In this document: piece after piece, positions 1 through 8,477 of the stretch
Numbering within the stretch: position 1 is the first letter of the stretch
How the letters are laid out: every line of letters starts with the position of its first letter
Assembly (NCBI GenBank): GCA_018296165.2
Contig: JACKQL020000169.1
Span: forward strand, 1 to 64,000
Source of the DNA: Termitomyces sp. T153
Taxonomy: Eukaryota; Basidiomycota; Agaricomycetes; Agaricales; Lyophyllaceae
Length of the DNA: 64,000 nucleotides
Direction of reading: 5' to 3'
Position numbers and translations under genes: made by a program
Notes under the pieces: generated by a model
What the model was told of the DNA's origin: nothing
What the model saw: the letters and a program-made list of their open reading frames with translations, nothing else
Databases searched by the model: none

Positions 1-77
1 GGATCATTAAAATTATTCCCATAGGGTACGATATTGGACAAGTAACTTGTGATGAGAAGGTTAGATAACATGACCGT

Positions 78-779
78 GTGGATTACAGAACTGTAAAGTC
101 AACAGGCTTCCCCACTCCACAGCATCTGCTGGCTTTGATATATATTTCGATTATAGCTGTTGGGTTGAAAGAGTTGACTGCTTTGGAAATCCTATCGCAT
201 CGGTCATACACACAACTGGAGTGCACTGCATACCTATTGTTACATGTGATTGCTCTGGCAAGGATGACTGGGTAGAGGACATTATACACTTACAACTATT
301 TGAACAGACACGGACATATTTTATGATGGCTGTTCTGCATGATTTTGGCCTGACAAATCTAGAATGCAAGGTAGAAGATTGCAAGAATCTTTTCATCTAT
401 TGCCTCAACAGGACATGACAATAATCTTTAGAATGAGCTACAACACCTTTCATGCTCACGATAGTCAGTGAAAAAATTGAAGTGGGATGGCTTTGGACAC
501 AGAAATGGAAAAGATCATATGTGCACCACAGCATGGTGAACTGGCTGCTTTTTGTATGGCCTGCTTTCAACCTGGTGTCAATCTTCTGGCAGATTGGGAG
601 GATGACCTAGAGTGGTAGAAGTTCAACTGTTCATTGATAATGGGCGGGATTCTCAAAGTAAATCATGTCTGCTATTACAATGTCTGGCTTTTGGAAGGGG
701 TGGAATGATGGCAAGGAAGGAGGAACTTGACGACTATCTCATAATCATGAAAGATATACCAATTGTGGCAAAGAAATAA
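78..779 (+). pseudogene. KDZ (CxC2-type) transposase fragment
   Basis: Two stretches in different frames match the N-terminal half of KDZ transposases, large DNA-transposon proteins abundant in basidiomycetes. Around 200-417 the translation reads HTTGVHCIPIVTCDCSG and then HDFGLTNLECK, like the family's 'H..G.H...f.fC.C.g' opening and its 'F....L.dFH..nLqsK' block. Around 536-600 it reads ELAAFCMACFQPGVNLLADWED, matching the family's 'G.La..CPACPqPG.NlP..W'. At about 690-779 it reads EELDDYLIIMKDIPIVAKK, matching the segment after the first catalytic region. A TGA at 416-418, a TAG near 616-618 and frame changes break it. It stops where G1's LTR begins, so the catalytic core and C-terminus are missing. 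Family recognition is from motif memory, without a search; fairly sure. Confidence 0.72.
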
Positions 780-802
780 AACTAAATCAAGTAGGATGAA
801 AC

Positions 803-1045
803 TGAAAGGCTGACGGTTTATCAGCCTCACTCGAACCAACAGACAAGACAACGGTTTCTTTGTTGTTCGTAAATTAGTTCACATCGTGAAATATAATATA
901 GGTCTTTCCTCACCTTTGTTGTTCGTAAATTAGTTGAGAGAACAACAAGGGTGAGTTTCCGAATTGGTCTGGTATGTGTCACGTGACCCCACTTATCTCA
1001 ACTTTACTTCTCGTTTCGTCGTGAGGATGCCCCAGCATCCTTACA
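803..1045 (-). repeat. G1 3' LTR
   Basis: Downstream LTR of G1, 243 bp. It differs from the 5' LTR at only seven positions. At six of them this copy keeps CpG and the other has TpG or CpA. A 7-bp-arm hairpin (aggatgc, loop ccca, gcatcct) lies close to the integrase-recognised terminus at 1024-1041. Confidence 0.95.
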
Positions 1046-1059
1046 CTCCTCCCCCCTCC
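1046..1059 (-). other. G1 polypurine tract
   Basis: On the minus strand this reads ggaggggggaggag and directly abuts the 3' LTR. That is the expected position and composition of the RNase H-resistant primer for plus-strand DNA synthesis. Confidence 0.85.
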
Positions 1060-1078
1060 GGAAACTTCGCGTTCCCCG

Positions 1079-2429
1079 TCAAACTTCCACCCCGTTCTCG
1101 GCCTCCCATGCGTCCAGAGCCTCGCAGTCCTCCAGTTCCGCCCCGGGAAGCCACTCGTCACGGTCGGGCCCATATCCGACCCATCGCACCAGGTACTGTT
1201 TTCCCCGTCCGCGTCGTCGTGCGTCGATGATCTTTTTCGATCAGGTACTGGTCCTTCGCGCCATCTTCTGTCACCACTGGCCCAGGCCGTGCATATTCTC
1301 TGTCGGGGAAGAGAGCTGGATTGTTGGGTATGTGCCGCTTGAGTAAACTCGCGTGGAACCCGGGGAAGGATCGGTTTGAATTGGGCAGGCGTAAAGTGTA
1401 TTCTGAACGTTCTGGGAAGGTGGCTATCACCTCGTATGGACCGTCGTTCCTAGGCATGAACTTGGTGATGCGCTTCTTCCCTTTCCTCTTGTAGTTCCTT
1501 CGTCGGTGCTTCGTCGATAGCATAACAAGGTCACCCTTCTGATATTTGTCTTCTGGTGCCCTGTGTTTGTTTGTGTGGTATGCCTGTCGTATCTTTGCCA
1601 TGAGTAAGTTGTCCTGCGCCTCTTTTACATCCGCCTCCAATTTGGCCACGATCTCGCGTGCCATGATCATTTCCGCCGTGGCTCCTTCAGGCAGTGGTGC
1701 TAGCGGGGCAATGACCTGCGGTGACCTCCCTGTCTTCAGTTGGAATGGGGAAAACCCTGTCGAGGCGCTCACAGTGTTCATGATTGCGAAACGGATGCGG
1801 GGAAGGGTTCTTTTCCATCCCTTCTGGTTTCTGTCGACGTGATACCTGATTGCCTGTACCACCGTCTTGTTTGTCCTCTCGCTCCCTCCATCAGTCTCAG
1901 GGTGGTAGGACGTGGACATTTTCAGCTTTACGCCAGTGAGTTTGTGTAGTTCCTTCCATACTTCTGCAATGAAAAGATGATCTCTGTCAGATATGATCTC
2001 GTCCATCAGCCCGTTCTTGCAATACCATTTGTCAAATAGGACTGTGGTGACCTGCGTGGCTGAATATGACGAGTGTGTTGGGGCCAGCCTTATGTCCGCT
2101 CCCATCAAGTCTGTCATGGACATGACTGTGTCCATGCCATCTTCCTTGGGCAGGGGCCCCACAAAGTCTATCTCTACAACTGTGAATCTCTTGTCTGGGA
2201 CTGGGAGGGGGTGTAGCGGACCCGCTGGCTTTGACGTCTGATCCTTGTTCCTCTGGCAGGGAACGCACAATGGTATGTATGCCTGCTCCAAATCACGCCT
2301 CATGTTCAGCCAGTAATATGAGTTCCACAGTGCATGGTAACTCTTTTTGAATCCGAAATGACCCAGGTCGTTGTGGGCCAGATGGTATAACGTCTCCCAG
2401 ATGTGGGTGTTGTTTGGGATTAGGAGCTG
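1079..2429 (-). pseudogene. G1 integrase with C-terminal chromodomain (frameshifted)
   Basis: C-terminal third of pol. Integrase inserts the cDNA, and the chromodomain steers chromoviruses to modified chromatin. The HHCC zinc finger is visible (HNDLGHFGF then CVPCQRNK). The core catalytic residues are all present: Asp in VVEIDFVGPL, Asp in DEIISDR and Glu in YHPETDGGSERT. The main frame then drifts at a T5 run (1233-1237 on plus, A5 in sense). Removing one base restores a clean chromodomain ([19 protein letters not shown], then [19 protein letters not shown]) ending at the TGA at 1079-1081. The chromodomain is therefore present but out of frame, and the original frame ends early at about 1158. 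One homopolymer indel explains it; sequencing error is also possible. Confidence 0.9.
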
Positions 2430-4034
2430 TCATCCCACATATATGAGGCCATTCTTTTCACATGCCCTCTCTATGCTTCCCATCTTGATGTCCCTGAGCA
2501 CCTGCTTGGCAAAGGTATCTCCTTCGTATCTGGTGACAATCTCCTTCAAGAACTTTTCATCTGTTGTGATACGTAGTGCACCTCCTGCAATCTTGATCTT
2601 TGGTGGTGAGCAGGTGTACACAAGTGCGCATGCTGCGAACACTGCATTGGGGCTCTCCTCTGGCATACGTGACAGTGCATCAGCTGTGGTGTTGTCCTCC
2701 CCTCGTATGTACACAATCTCATAGTCAAAATTGGCCAAGAACATCGACCACCTTGCCTGCCATCAAGACATTTCCTTCTGTGACTGGAAATACTCCAGCG
2801 TCCGATGGTCAGTGTAGACTTTGAAGTGTACACCTAGGAGACTGGACCTCCACCTTTTCAGGGCTTTCACAATTGCCAGGAGTTCTCGCTCGTGGACTGG
2901 GTAATTTTTCTCTGCTGAGTTTAGTTGGTATGAGTCATACGCCACTGGTCTCACAGATTCCCAGGTATCTCCAAAGCTGAGGACTGCTCTTGTTCTCCGA
3001 TCAGTGGCATTGGTGGTCACGAAGATCTTCTTGGTGGGATCCTCATAGTCAATGACGGTGAGGCATTCGGCGCTGGTAACTATTTGTTTAATCTCATCAA
3101 AAGCCCTCTGGTGCTCATCTGTCCACTCAGGGAACAATCAGTTGCACTCTTTTGTGGTCAATGGTGTGAGAATGCTTGTGTGTTCTGCCAGTGCAGGTAG
3201 GAAAGCTGCCAAGTATCTCATGAGGCCCAGAAAACCGCATACATTTGTAGCAGTCTTTGGCCTTGGCCACCGCTGGATTTTGTTTATCTTGTGCAGATCG
3301 GCTGTGATGCCCTCTGCAGATATTGTATGCCCAAGGAAGGCAATCTCCGTGGCAAAAAGAACAGATTTATCCAAGTTGCAGTATAGACCAGCTTTTTGCA
3401 GGGCTTCGAGTACTCTTCTGATGGTCTCTTCATGTTCCTCCACAGACTCCAACCATATGACTACATCGTCCATGTATACATAGCATATCTTCCCTATCAG
3501 CTCCCGCAATGCATCTGTGGCCCGCCTTTGGTGTGTTGATGGCACGTTGCACCCACCCATGGGCATGACTGTCCATTCGTACAGTCCCCAGGGTGTGCGG
3601 ACTGCTGTGAGATATATATCGTCGGGATGGACTTGTGTTTGAAAGAATGAGTTTGTCATGTCCAGTTTTCCAAAAATCTTACCCTTTCCACAGGCGGCAA
3701 GGATGTCCTCTACCAGTGGCAGGGGATAATTGTCCCGGATGGTGTTTTTGTTCAGTTCTCAATAGTCATTCACCCATCGTGGGGGTATTGTTGGATCCGG
3801 GACTCTGTTGCGATATTTCGGGACGCAGAAAGATGGTGATGCAAATTCAGAAGAAGAGGATTGTAATCTGCTGGCAGCGAGGTGCTCATCCAACAGTTTC
3901 TTCCAGGCTTTGTGGTATTTCTTGGGTGCTGCATAGCCCTGTGCATTGACCACCTTGTGAGGGTCTTTGAGCTGAATTCGGTGGTGTATATTGTTGGGAA
4001 CGGCCTGTATGTCTGGCAACCTGGCTGGAAATCA
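2430..4034 (-). pseudogene. G1 reverse transcriptase-RNase H (four internal TGA stops)
   Basis: Middle of pol, copying element RNA into DNA. The RT block shows LDMTNSFFQTQVHPDD, PWGLYEWTVMPMG and the catalytic CYVYMDDVVIW, with the YMDD box intact. The thumb and connection follow (FLGHTISAEGI, FLGLMRYLAAF). RNase H follows with RPVAYDSYQLNSAEKNYPV and VHERELLAIVKALKRW. In-frame TGA codons lie at 3759-3761, 3138-3140, 2763-2765 and 2430-2432, and another at 4032-4034 separates this from the protease. The 3759 stop falls where the family has Arg in 'W..DYR.LN', and CGA to TGA explains it. No frameshift lies between the stops, so decay here is by point transitions. Confidence 0.92.
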
Positions 4035-5321
4035 GTCTGCATATTGCTCTTTCAGTTCCACGTCTTTCTTCTGAAGCTTTTCTTGAAAAGCCAGACCTTC
4101 AATGCGCTCCAGCACCATCACGAGTATAGTCTTGGGGTCGGGTGCTTCCCTTCCCTCTAATTTGGGTGTGGACCCCTGCTCTGTAGTGTTCTCTGGGCTG
4201 GGGTTAGAGGCCTTGCCTTCATGTGATTTTCTCTTCTTCTTTGGTGGTTTTGTGTTCTGTATTGGCTCTGACCTTGGTGGTGGTGGAGCCATGATGTCAA
4301 ATCCTGTTCTCTTGTCGATTGCGGTTTGGGCATGTACATCAAGCACGATTTGCTCACTAGACAGAAATGGGATTCCCAGGAGTAGAGGTACAGGTAAGCC
4401 AACATTTATTTTTGCCCTACTGACTCCTGATGACCACGCTCCCTTCCCTGCTGACAGCTCCAGCTTAACATACTCCTTACAGTGTAGCGGCAATTCTGAT
4501 AGGGACATCAAGTTGTCCTCCTCTTTGGGCAGAGGAAAACGATGGAGCCCCAGGTGGGTGACCAGCGCATCAGAAATCACTGTAGAAGGACATCTGTTAT
4601 CAAGCAAGGCCTTGACAGAAATAGGGAAGGAGGGGATGGATGGGCCGGAGAGTTCGACCGTGGCCTTCATGTGTTGGCCAGTGAGAGGGGGGTCAGAAGG
4701 AGGGACATACGAGTCACTGTCCGTGTCGTCATCATGGATTTCCTCCACATATGCGTATCCTGCGACTGTTTTGTTTTTGGTGGCAAGTGCCATCTTGAGG
4801 GTGAGCGTCTTGTAATTCTTGGGGTCCAGCCAAGTGTTGTTGATCTTCATTGGGCATTTGTTCAGGTCCTCAGCATGGCCACAGTAAAACACCCGGCATC
4901 GAGTACAGCCCTTGTGCTCCTTGAGGATCCTTTTTTCGTCTTCTGTGAGCCGCAGGAGTCGCAAGATGTTTGCATTCACACTTGATCCCATCAAACTTGG
5001 GGATTGGGTGCATGTGGGAGGATCTGAGAGGCGTTCCGCAAGTGGCTTGCGCTTCTGTCGTTCTGCTGCACAGGTGGCATTGTTGGCATCAATGAGGCAT
5101 TGGGTGCGTGCATTTTCCTCGCGCAGATCCTCATCAAGCTCTGTGACTTCGTGAATCCAGTCTGGGAAGGTGGTGGCTATAAGGTTGGTGTTGTTGAGCT
5201 TGGCACACAGGTCCGGGTTCATGTTTGCCTCGAGTTGTGCCTGGACAGATGCATCTGATAGACAGCACATCAATTTGGTGTTTGCGAGGAGCGCGTTGAG
5301 GTTCTTGAGTCTATTTGCCAA
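4035..5321 (-). pseudogene. G1 gag C-terminus, zinc knuckle and protease
   Basis: This frame continues gag from the upstream piece and leads into pol. It contains a Cys/His cluster (CTRCRVFYCGHAEDLNKCP) like the nucleic-acid-binding knuckle of gag. An aspartic-protease stretch follows, reading ALLDNRCPSTVISDALV where retropepsins have D-S/T-G, so the catalytic triad is altered to D-N-R. A second protease landmark is PVPLLLGIPFLSSEQIVLD. The frame overlaps the preceding gag frame by 52 bp and needs a one-base shift near 5320. An ordinary indel is likeliest; a programmed frameshift cannot be excluded, but I see no convincing slippery site. Confidence 0.82.
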
Positions 5322-5989
5322 TCTGCAAAAGGCTTGTTCCCCTGCTTAAATGACAGGAGCGTGTTGCGGACGCTGTGCTCCCATTTGCATGGTAACACAT
5401 ATTTTGCAAACTCAGTCAGATATTTGTCTAGCGAGAGGGCATCAATACGTGTCTGGTTGGCATGATACCATTTCACGAAGCGCGGCTCCAGCATCCCGTC
5501 GGCAACAAACCTCACGATCTCCTCAGGCTTCTTCTCTGAGTGTTTCAGGTACCGGTGGCATGCGTTGGACCATTCCTGGAATTTCTTGATGTCAAGCCGG
5601 CCTGGCGTGAGCATTGGACAGTCCTTGAGTTTGGAGACTTTTACTTCCGCAAGTGGACGATTGTCGGCGAGTGGCATCAGTGAGTCTGACAGCGGCATTT
5701 GGCTATCACGGTGGCGTTGATGGGTTGTGTGCGGCACTGATGGCAATGAGCACAGGAGTTGGTATGGGTGGTTGGGGTACTCCGAGGACTCGTCTGAGTC
5801 TGAAGAATCCTTTTCTGAGCTTGAGAGCTCGGTGAGAGGTGAACGTGGAGGGGTTTGAAAATTTTTGTCTGTGGTTTCAGATGGCATGCAGCTCGTGTGA
5901 GCTGTATTCATGACTACCAAAGGAACCGTGGCGGTTAGCGTGGCTCTTCTTTGTGCCTCCTGTCGGGTAAGGAGAGGGGTGGGCGTCAA
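5270..5989 (-). pseudogene. G1 gag N-terminal part
   Basis: About 240 codons from ATG at 5989. A Ser/Thr/Pro-rich head with acidic and Ser runs is followed by a structured part (LDIKKFQEWSNACHRYLKH and NTLLSFKQGNKPFADWQ) typical of capsid-like Gypsy gag proteins. It leaves frame at about 5320, where the next frame takes over at NRLKNLNALLANTKL. The upstream 65 bp to the LTR holds the presumed leader and primer-binding region. I could not identify a primer tRNA match there. Confidence 0.75.
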
Positions 5990-6054
5990 AGGTTGATTTT
6001 GGCGTGTCAGGGTGAAAATTTAATTTCAGACCGTTATCGGTGTCAAAAAAAAAG

Positions 6055-6297
6055 TGAAAGGCTGACGGTTTATCAGCCTCACTCGAACCAACAGACAAGA
6101 CAACAGTTTCTTTGTTGTTCATAAATTAGTTGACATCATGAAATATAATATAGGTCTTTCCTCACCTTTGTTGTTTGTAAATTAGTTGAGAGAACAACAA
6201 GGGTGAGTTTCCGAATTGGTCTGGTATGTGTCATGTGACCCCACTTATCTCAACTTTACTTCTCGTTTTGTCGTGAGGATGCCCCAGCATCCTTACA
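6055..6297 (-). repeat. G1 5' LTR
   Basis: Upstream LTR, 243 bp, in register with the 803-1045 copy. It has lost six CpG sites that the other LTR keeps; the only other difference is one C/G transversion. The terminal 7-bp-arm hairpin is repeated here. Confidence 0.95.
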
Positions 6298-7109
6298 GTA
6301 GCCCTCTCATGAACACTCAATATTGGTGAGCCCAGAGGGAGAGATGGGGGTTGCTAGATAGAAGGGGTAGGGGCCATGGTAGCGGTCTGAGATGCCACTG
6401 CCAGAGTGCTAGAAGAGGGTGCTCCTGGCCTGATAGAAGTTGAGGTGGACAACATGGTGGATCCTGAAGGTGCTGGCATAGCAACTGCTGGCATGATGTT
6501 GCCTGAGTGTCACTTCCATGGTATATGGACTTGCTTCTTAGCTATCTGCTTTCCAATCATCACAAGGGCTTCTCCAATCTGCTGATCAGAGCTCCAGATA
6601 GAGACAAACCAGTGGTCTCCTCCAGCTAAGCTAACTGTAAAAGCTGCCAAGCAGGTGCTGGAGATGTTGAGGGCTTGTTTAAGGCCCTGCCTCTAGTGAC
6701 CGACCACATGCACAACAAGAGAGTCAGGGAGTTTGAGTGTGCACTCAAAACATGGGGTGTGGCCATCCATAGAAGGAAGGTCCCAAGCAAGGGGGATGAT
6801 GAGGGGAGCATTAGAGGTAGGGTATGCTACATATTGAGGAATGCGAGAGGTGGGTGCAGTAGGAGTTTTGATGGTAGATGGGGGCTTTGGCTGCCCTAGA
6901 GGAGCTGATCACATTGCTGTGCCTACCTTGCCCTGGCAACCACCCATACTAGGCTGTGAGGCTGTTTGGCCAGCAGCAACAGTAGTGATGGTGGGTGAGG
7001 GCATATGACTAGACTCAAGTGCTGCTAGTCTGCTCTCAAGTTCTGCTACAAGAGTTAGCAGTCTCTCAATAGTGTTGGTGGGATTGGACAAAGTGGCAGA
7101 GGACAACAT
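6298..7109 (-). pseudogene. KH-domain protein gene, broken by three stops
   Basis: From ATG at 7109 one frame runs leftwards for about 800 bp, interrupted only by TGA near 6905, TAG near 6698 and TGA near 6533. Residues 10-35 form a short coiled coil (IERLLTLVAELESRLAALE), followed by a Pro/Thr-rich linker. A type-I KH fold is suggested by VVHVVGH-stop-RQGLKQALNIS and FVSIWSSDQQIGEALVMIG. The stop lies where the G-x-x-G nucleic-acid loop should be. KH domains bind single-stranded RNA or DNA. I do not know whether this was a host gene or a retroelement gag-like gene. Its upstream region is interrupted 75 bp before the ATG by element A1, and the missing part resumes at 22905. The 3' end abuts G1. 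Confidence 0.6.
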
Positions 7110-7183
7110 AGTGTCTTGAGGTTAGGGTGAGGCCAAAGGTAGGTGGTATGTTGGATGTCATGGGCTAGAGGTGTGGATGATGT

Positions 7184-8331
7184 TGTCACAACCTGTTCCC
7201 TGGACCCCCGTACATTGCCCGACAAACCCCTGTCCCTCCAGAACCTCCTCCAATGCTTTGTCAAACTTCCCCAGCACTCTGTGCCTACTCCGGCTAACTC
7301 CGACACATTTTGGCTAACTCCGATGGCCCCCTGGCCAACTCCAATGTCTTCCCTGCAGCCACCAGTGCTTCCCCTGGACTTTCTGAGCCCCTGGAACCAC
7401 TCCTCCACCATGCCTGACCCCATTACACGTCATTGACTCAACACCCTGGCTCCCCCGACTTACCCTGGAGTATCACGACAACTCCGGAATGGACCATGTC
7501 AACAATTGATCCCATCAACATATCAACGCAGCCTGCCCTTGGGTTGTAACCAACACCCATTGACTCTGTCGAGCTCTGCCAAGCCCTGCCACCACAGCTG
7601 ACATTCCCGTAGCTCTTCAGTAGTCAGTATATAAGATGTAGAGTAGCTCCTCATACTCTAGTCTTGAGATTACCTACTTATCTACCTACCTGCCTTTTCT
7701 GATGCATTTCTGATTGTTTCTTCTCATGTTTCATGTTCCATGTCTCATTTTCCTTATTCTCAGTCTCCCAGTCTTATCTTGTCTCTATTCTGTTATCTTT
7801 TCATTATCATTCTGTGTCTCCACCTGAATCTATTCTTGTTCTCATCTCATCTCCATCTCATTTCATTCAACTCCATCTCATCTCATTTGATTCTGTCTAT
7901 TGTGTTCAAGTCCTCTCAACCATAACGCCCTCACAAACTCCGCAATTACAATTACAAACCTCTGACACTCTTTCACCAACTCCAGACCCCACTACATGCT
8001 CAGCTCCAAACCCCATCAATCCCCATTGATCCCCCATCAGAACTCCAGCTCCGCTCCTGTCATTCACATAGCCTCCACCTCCTCCACACCCACAATACTC
8101 ACACATGGACTTATGCCTGAACCCTGCCAAGCCCATCCCCCATCCCCACAACTCATCCTCTACTCCTCCGGACCTCCCAGACTTGCTCAGACCAATCTCC
8201 ACTAACTATCCTCACAAGTCCCCAATGTTTGGAACACCTCCAAGTGCCCGGTTGTCAGTGCAGGGAATCACGTCCACCTAGTAAGGACTCGCCCAGTGTA
8301 GCTGAGCCCCCATGGTCAGCGGAACCTGACA
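7184..8331 (+). repeat. A1 5' LTR
   Basis: 1148-bp LTR starting tgtcacaacc and ending ggaacctgaca, shared with all family A copies. It holds a TATA box (7628-7635) and, 32 bp downstream, agtcttgagatta (7660-7672), whose reverse complement lies just after the LTR. A pyrimidine-rich tract follows the presumed transcript start. Confidence 0.93.
7628..7635 (+). promoter_or_regulatory. TATA box of A1 5' LTR
   Basis: tatataag. The same octamer stands at the equivalent position in the other A LTRs: 22062, 43638 and 55634 on plus; 13901, 19862 and 38449 on minus; a one-base variant at 34292. Spacing to the primer 13-mer is 32 bp in every copy except A3 (33 bp). Confidence 0.8.
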
Positions 8332-8344
8332 TAATCTCAAGACT
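8332..8344 (+). other. A1 primer-binding site, self-complementary to LTR
   Basis: taatctcaagact, immediately after the LTR, pairs perfectly with agtcttgagatta at 7660-7672. Other family copies have taatatcaagact here. A1 carries a changed base in this site and the matching change in both of its LTRs. Confidence 0.75.
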
Positions 8345-8353
8345 CTACTTTGT

Positions 8354-8477
8354 GATGTCTGCACATGCCCCACACACACATTTGCCAAACAATTCCAATG
8401 TCTATGGTCAACCCATGCCTGGAAACCCTTATACAGCCCTACCCCATTTGCCAAGGCACACTGAGTCACAGATCTGA
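8354..8477 (+). pseudogene. A1 gag start
   Basis: ATG at 8354 begins MSAHAPHTHLPNNSNVYGQ, aligned with the gag start of A2 (MSAFNPAYN...AYGQP), A4 and A6. It meets a stop after about 40 codons, and downstream homology quickly fades. Confidence 0.6.

Larger units (their letters stand above)
803..6297 (-). mobile_element. G1: complete Ty3/Gypsy chromovirus with 243-bp LTRs
   Basis: This 5495-bp element runs right to left, bounded by two 243-bp direct repeats (803-1045 and 6055-6297) that read TG...CA on the minus strand. Between them, in minus-strand order, lie gag, a zinc knuckle, protease, reverse transcriptase, RNase H, integrase and a chromodomain, followed by a polypurine tract against the 3' LTR. 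The order with integrase last is diagnostic of Ty3/Gypsy. No perfect target-site duplication is visible: the left flank is gaaac and the right flank gtagc. The left neighbour is a KDZ fragment and the right one a KH gene, so one flank may have been lost or rearranged. Coding is broken by five TGA stops and at least two frameshifts, so this copy cannot be autonomous. Confidence 0.93.

Noticed and set aside
964..1230. Pro/Arg-rich plus-strand frame of 88 codons
   Set aside because: It is the complement of the G1 chromodomain and 3' LTR; no independent signal.
5270..5321. Programmed ribosomal frameshift between the two G1 gag frames
   Set aside because: The shift lies in mid-gag rather than at a gag-pol border and lacks a recognisable slippery heptamer; an indel is likelier.
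803..6297. Classical RIP as the cause of decay
   Set aside because: Differences between paired LTRs fall at CpG, not preferentially at CpA as in ascomycete RIP. Methyl-CpG deamination is the simpler reading.
793..6302. Target-site duplication for G1
   Set aside because: The flanks gaaac and gtagc match at only three of five bases, so I do not claim a duplication.
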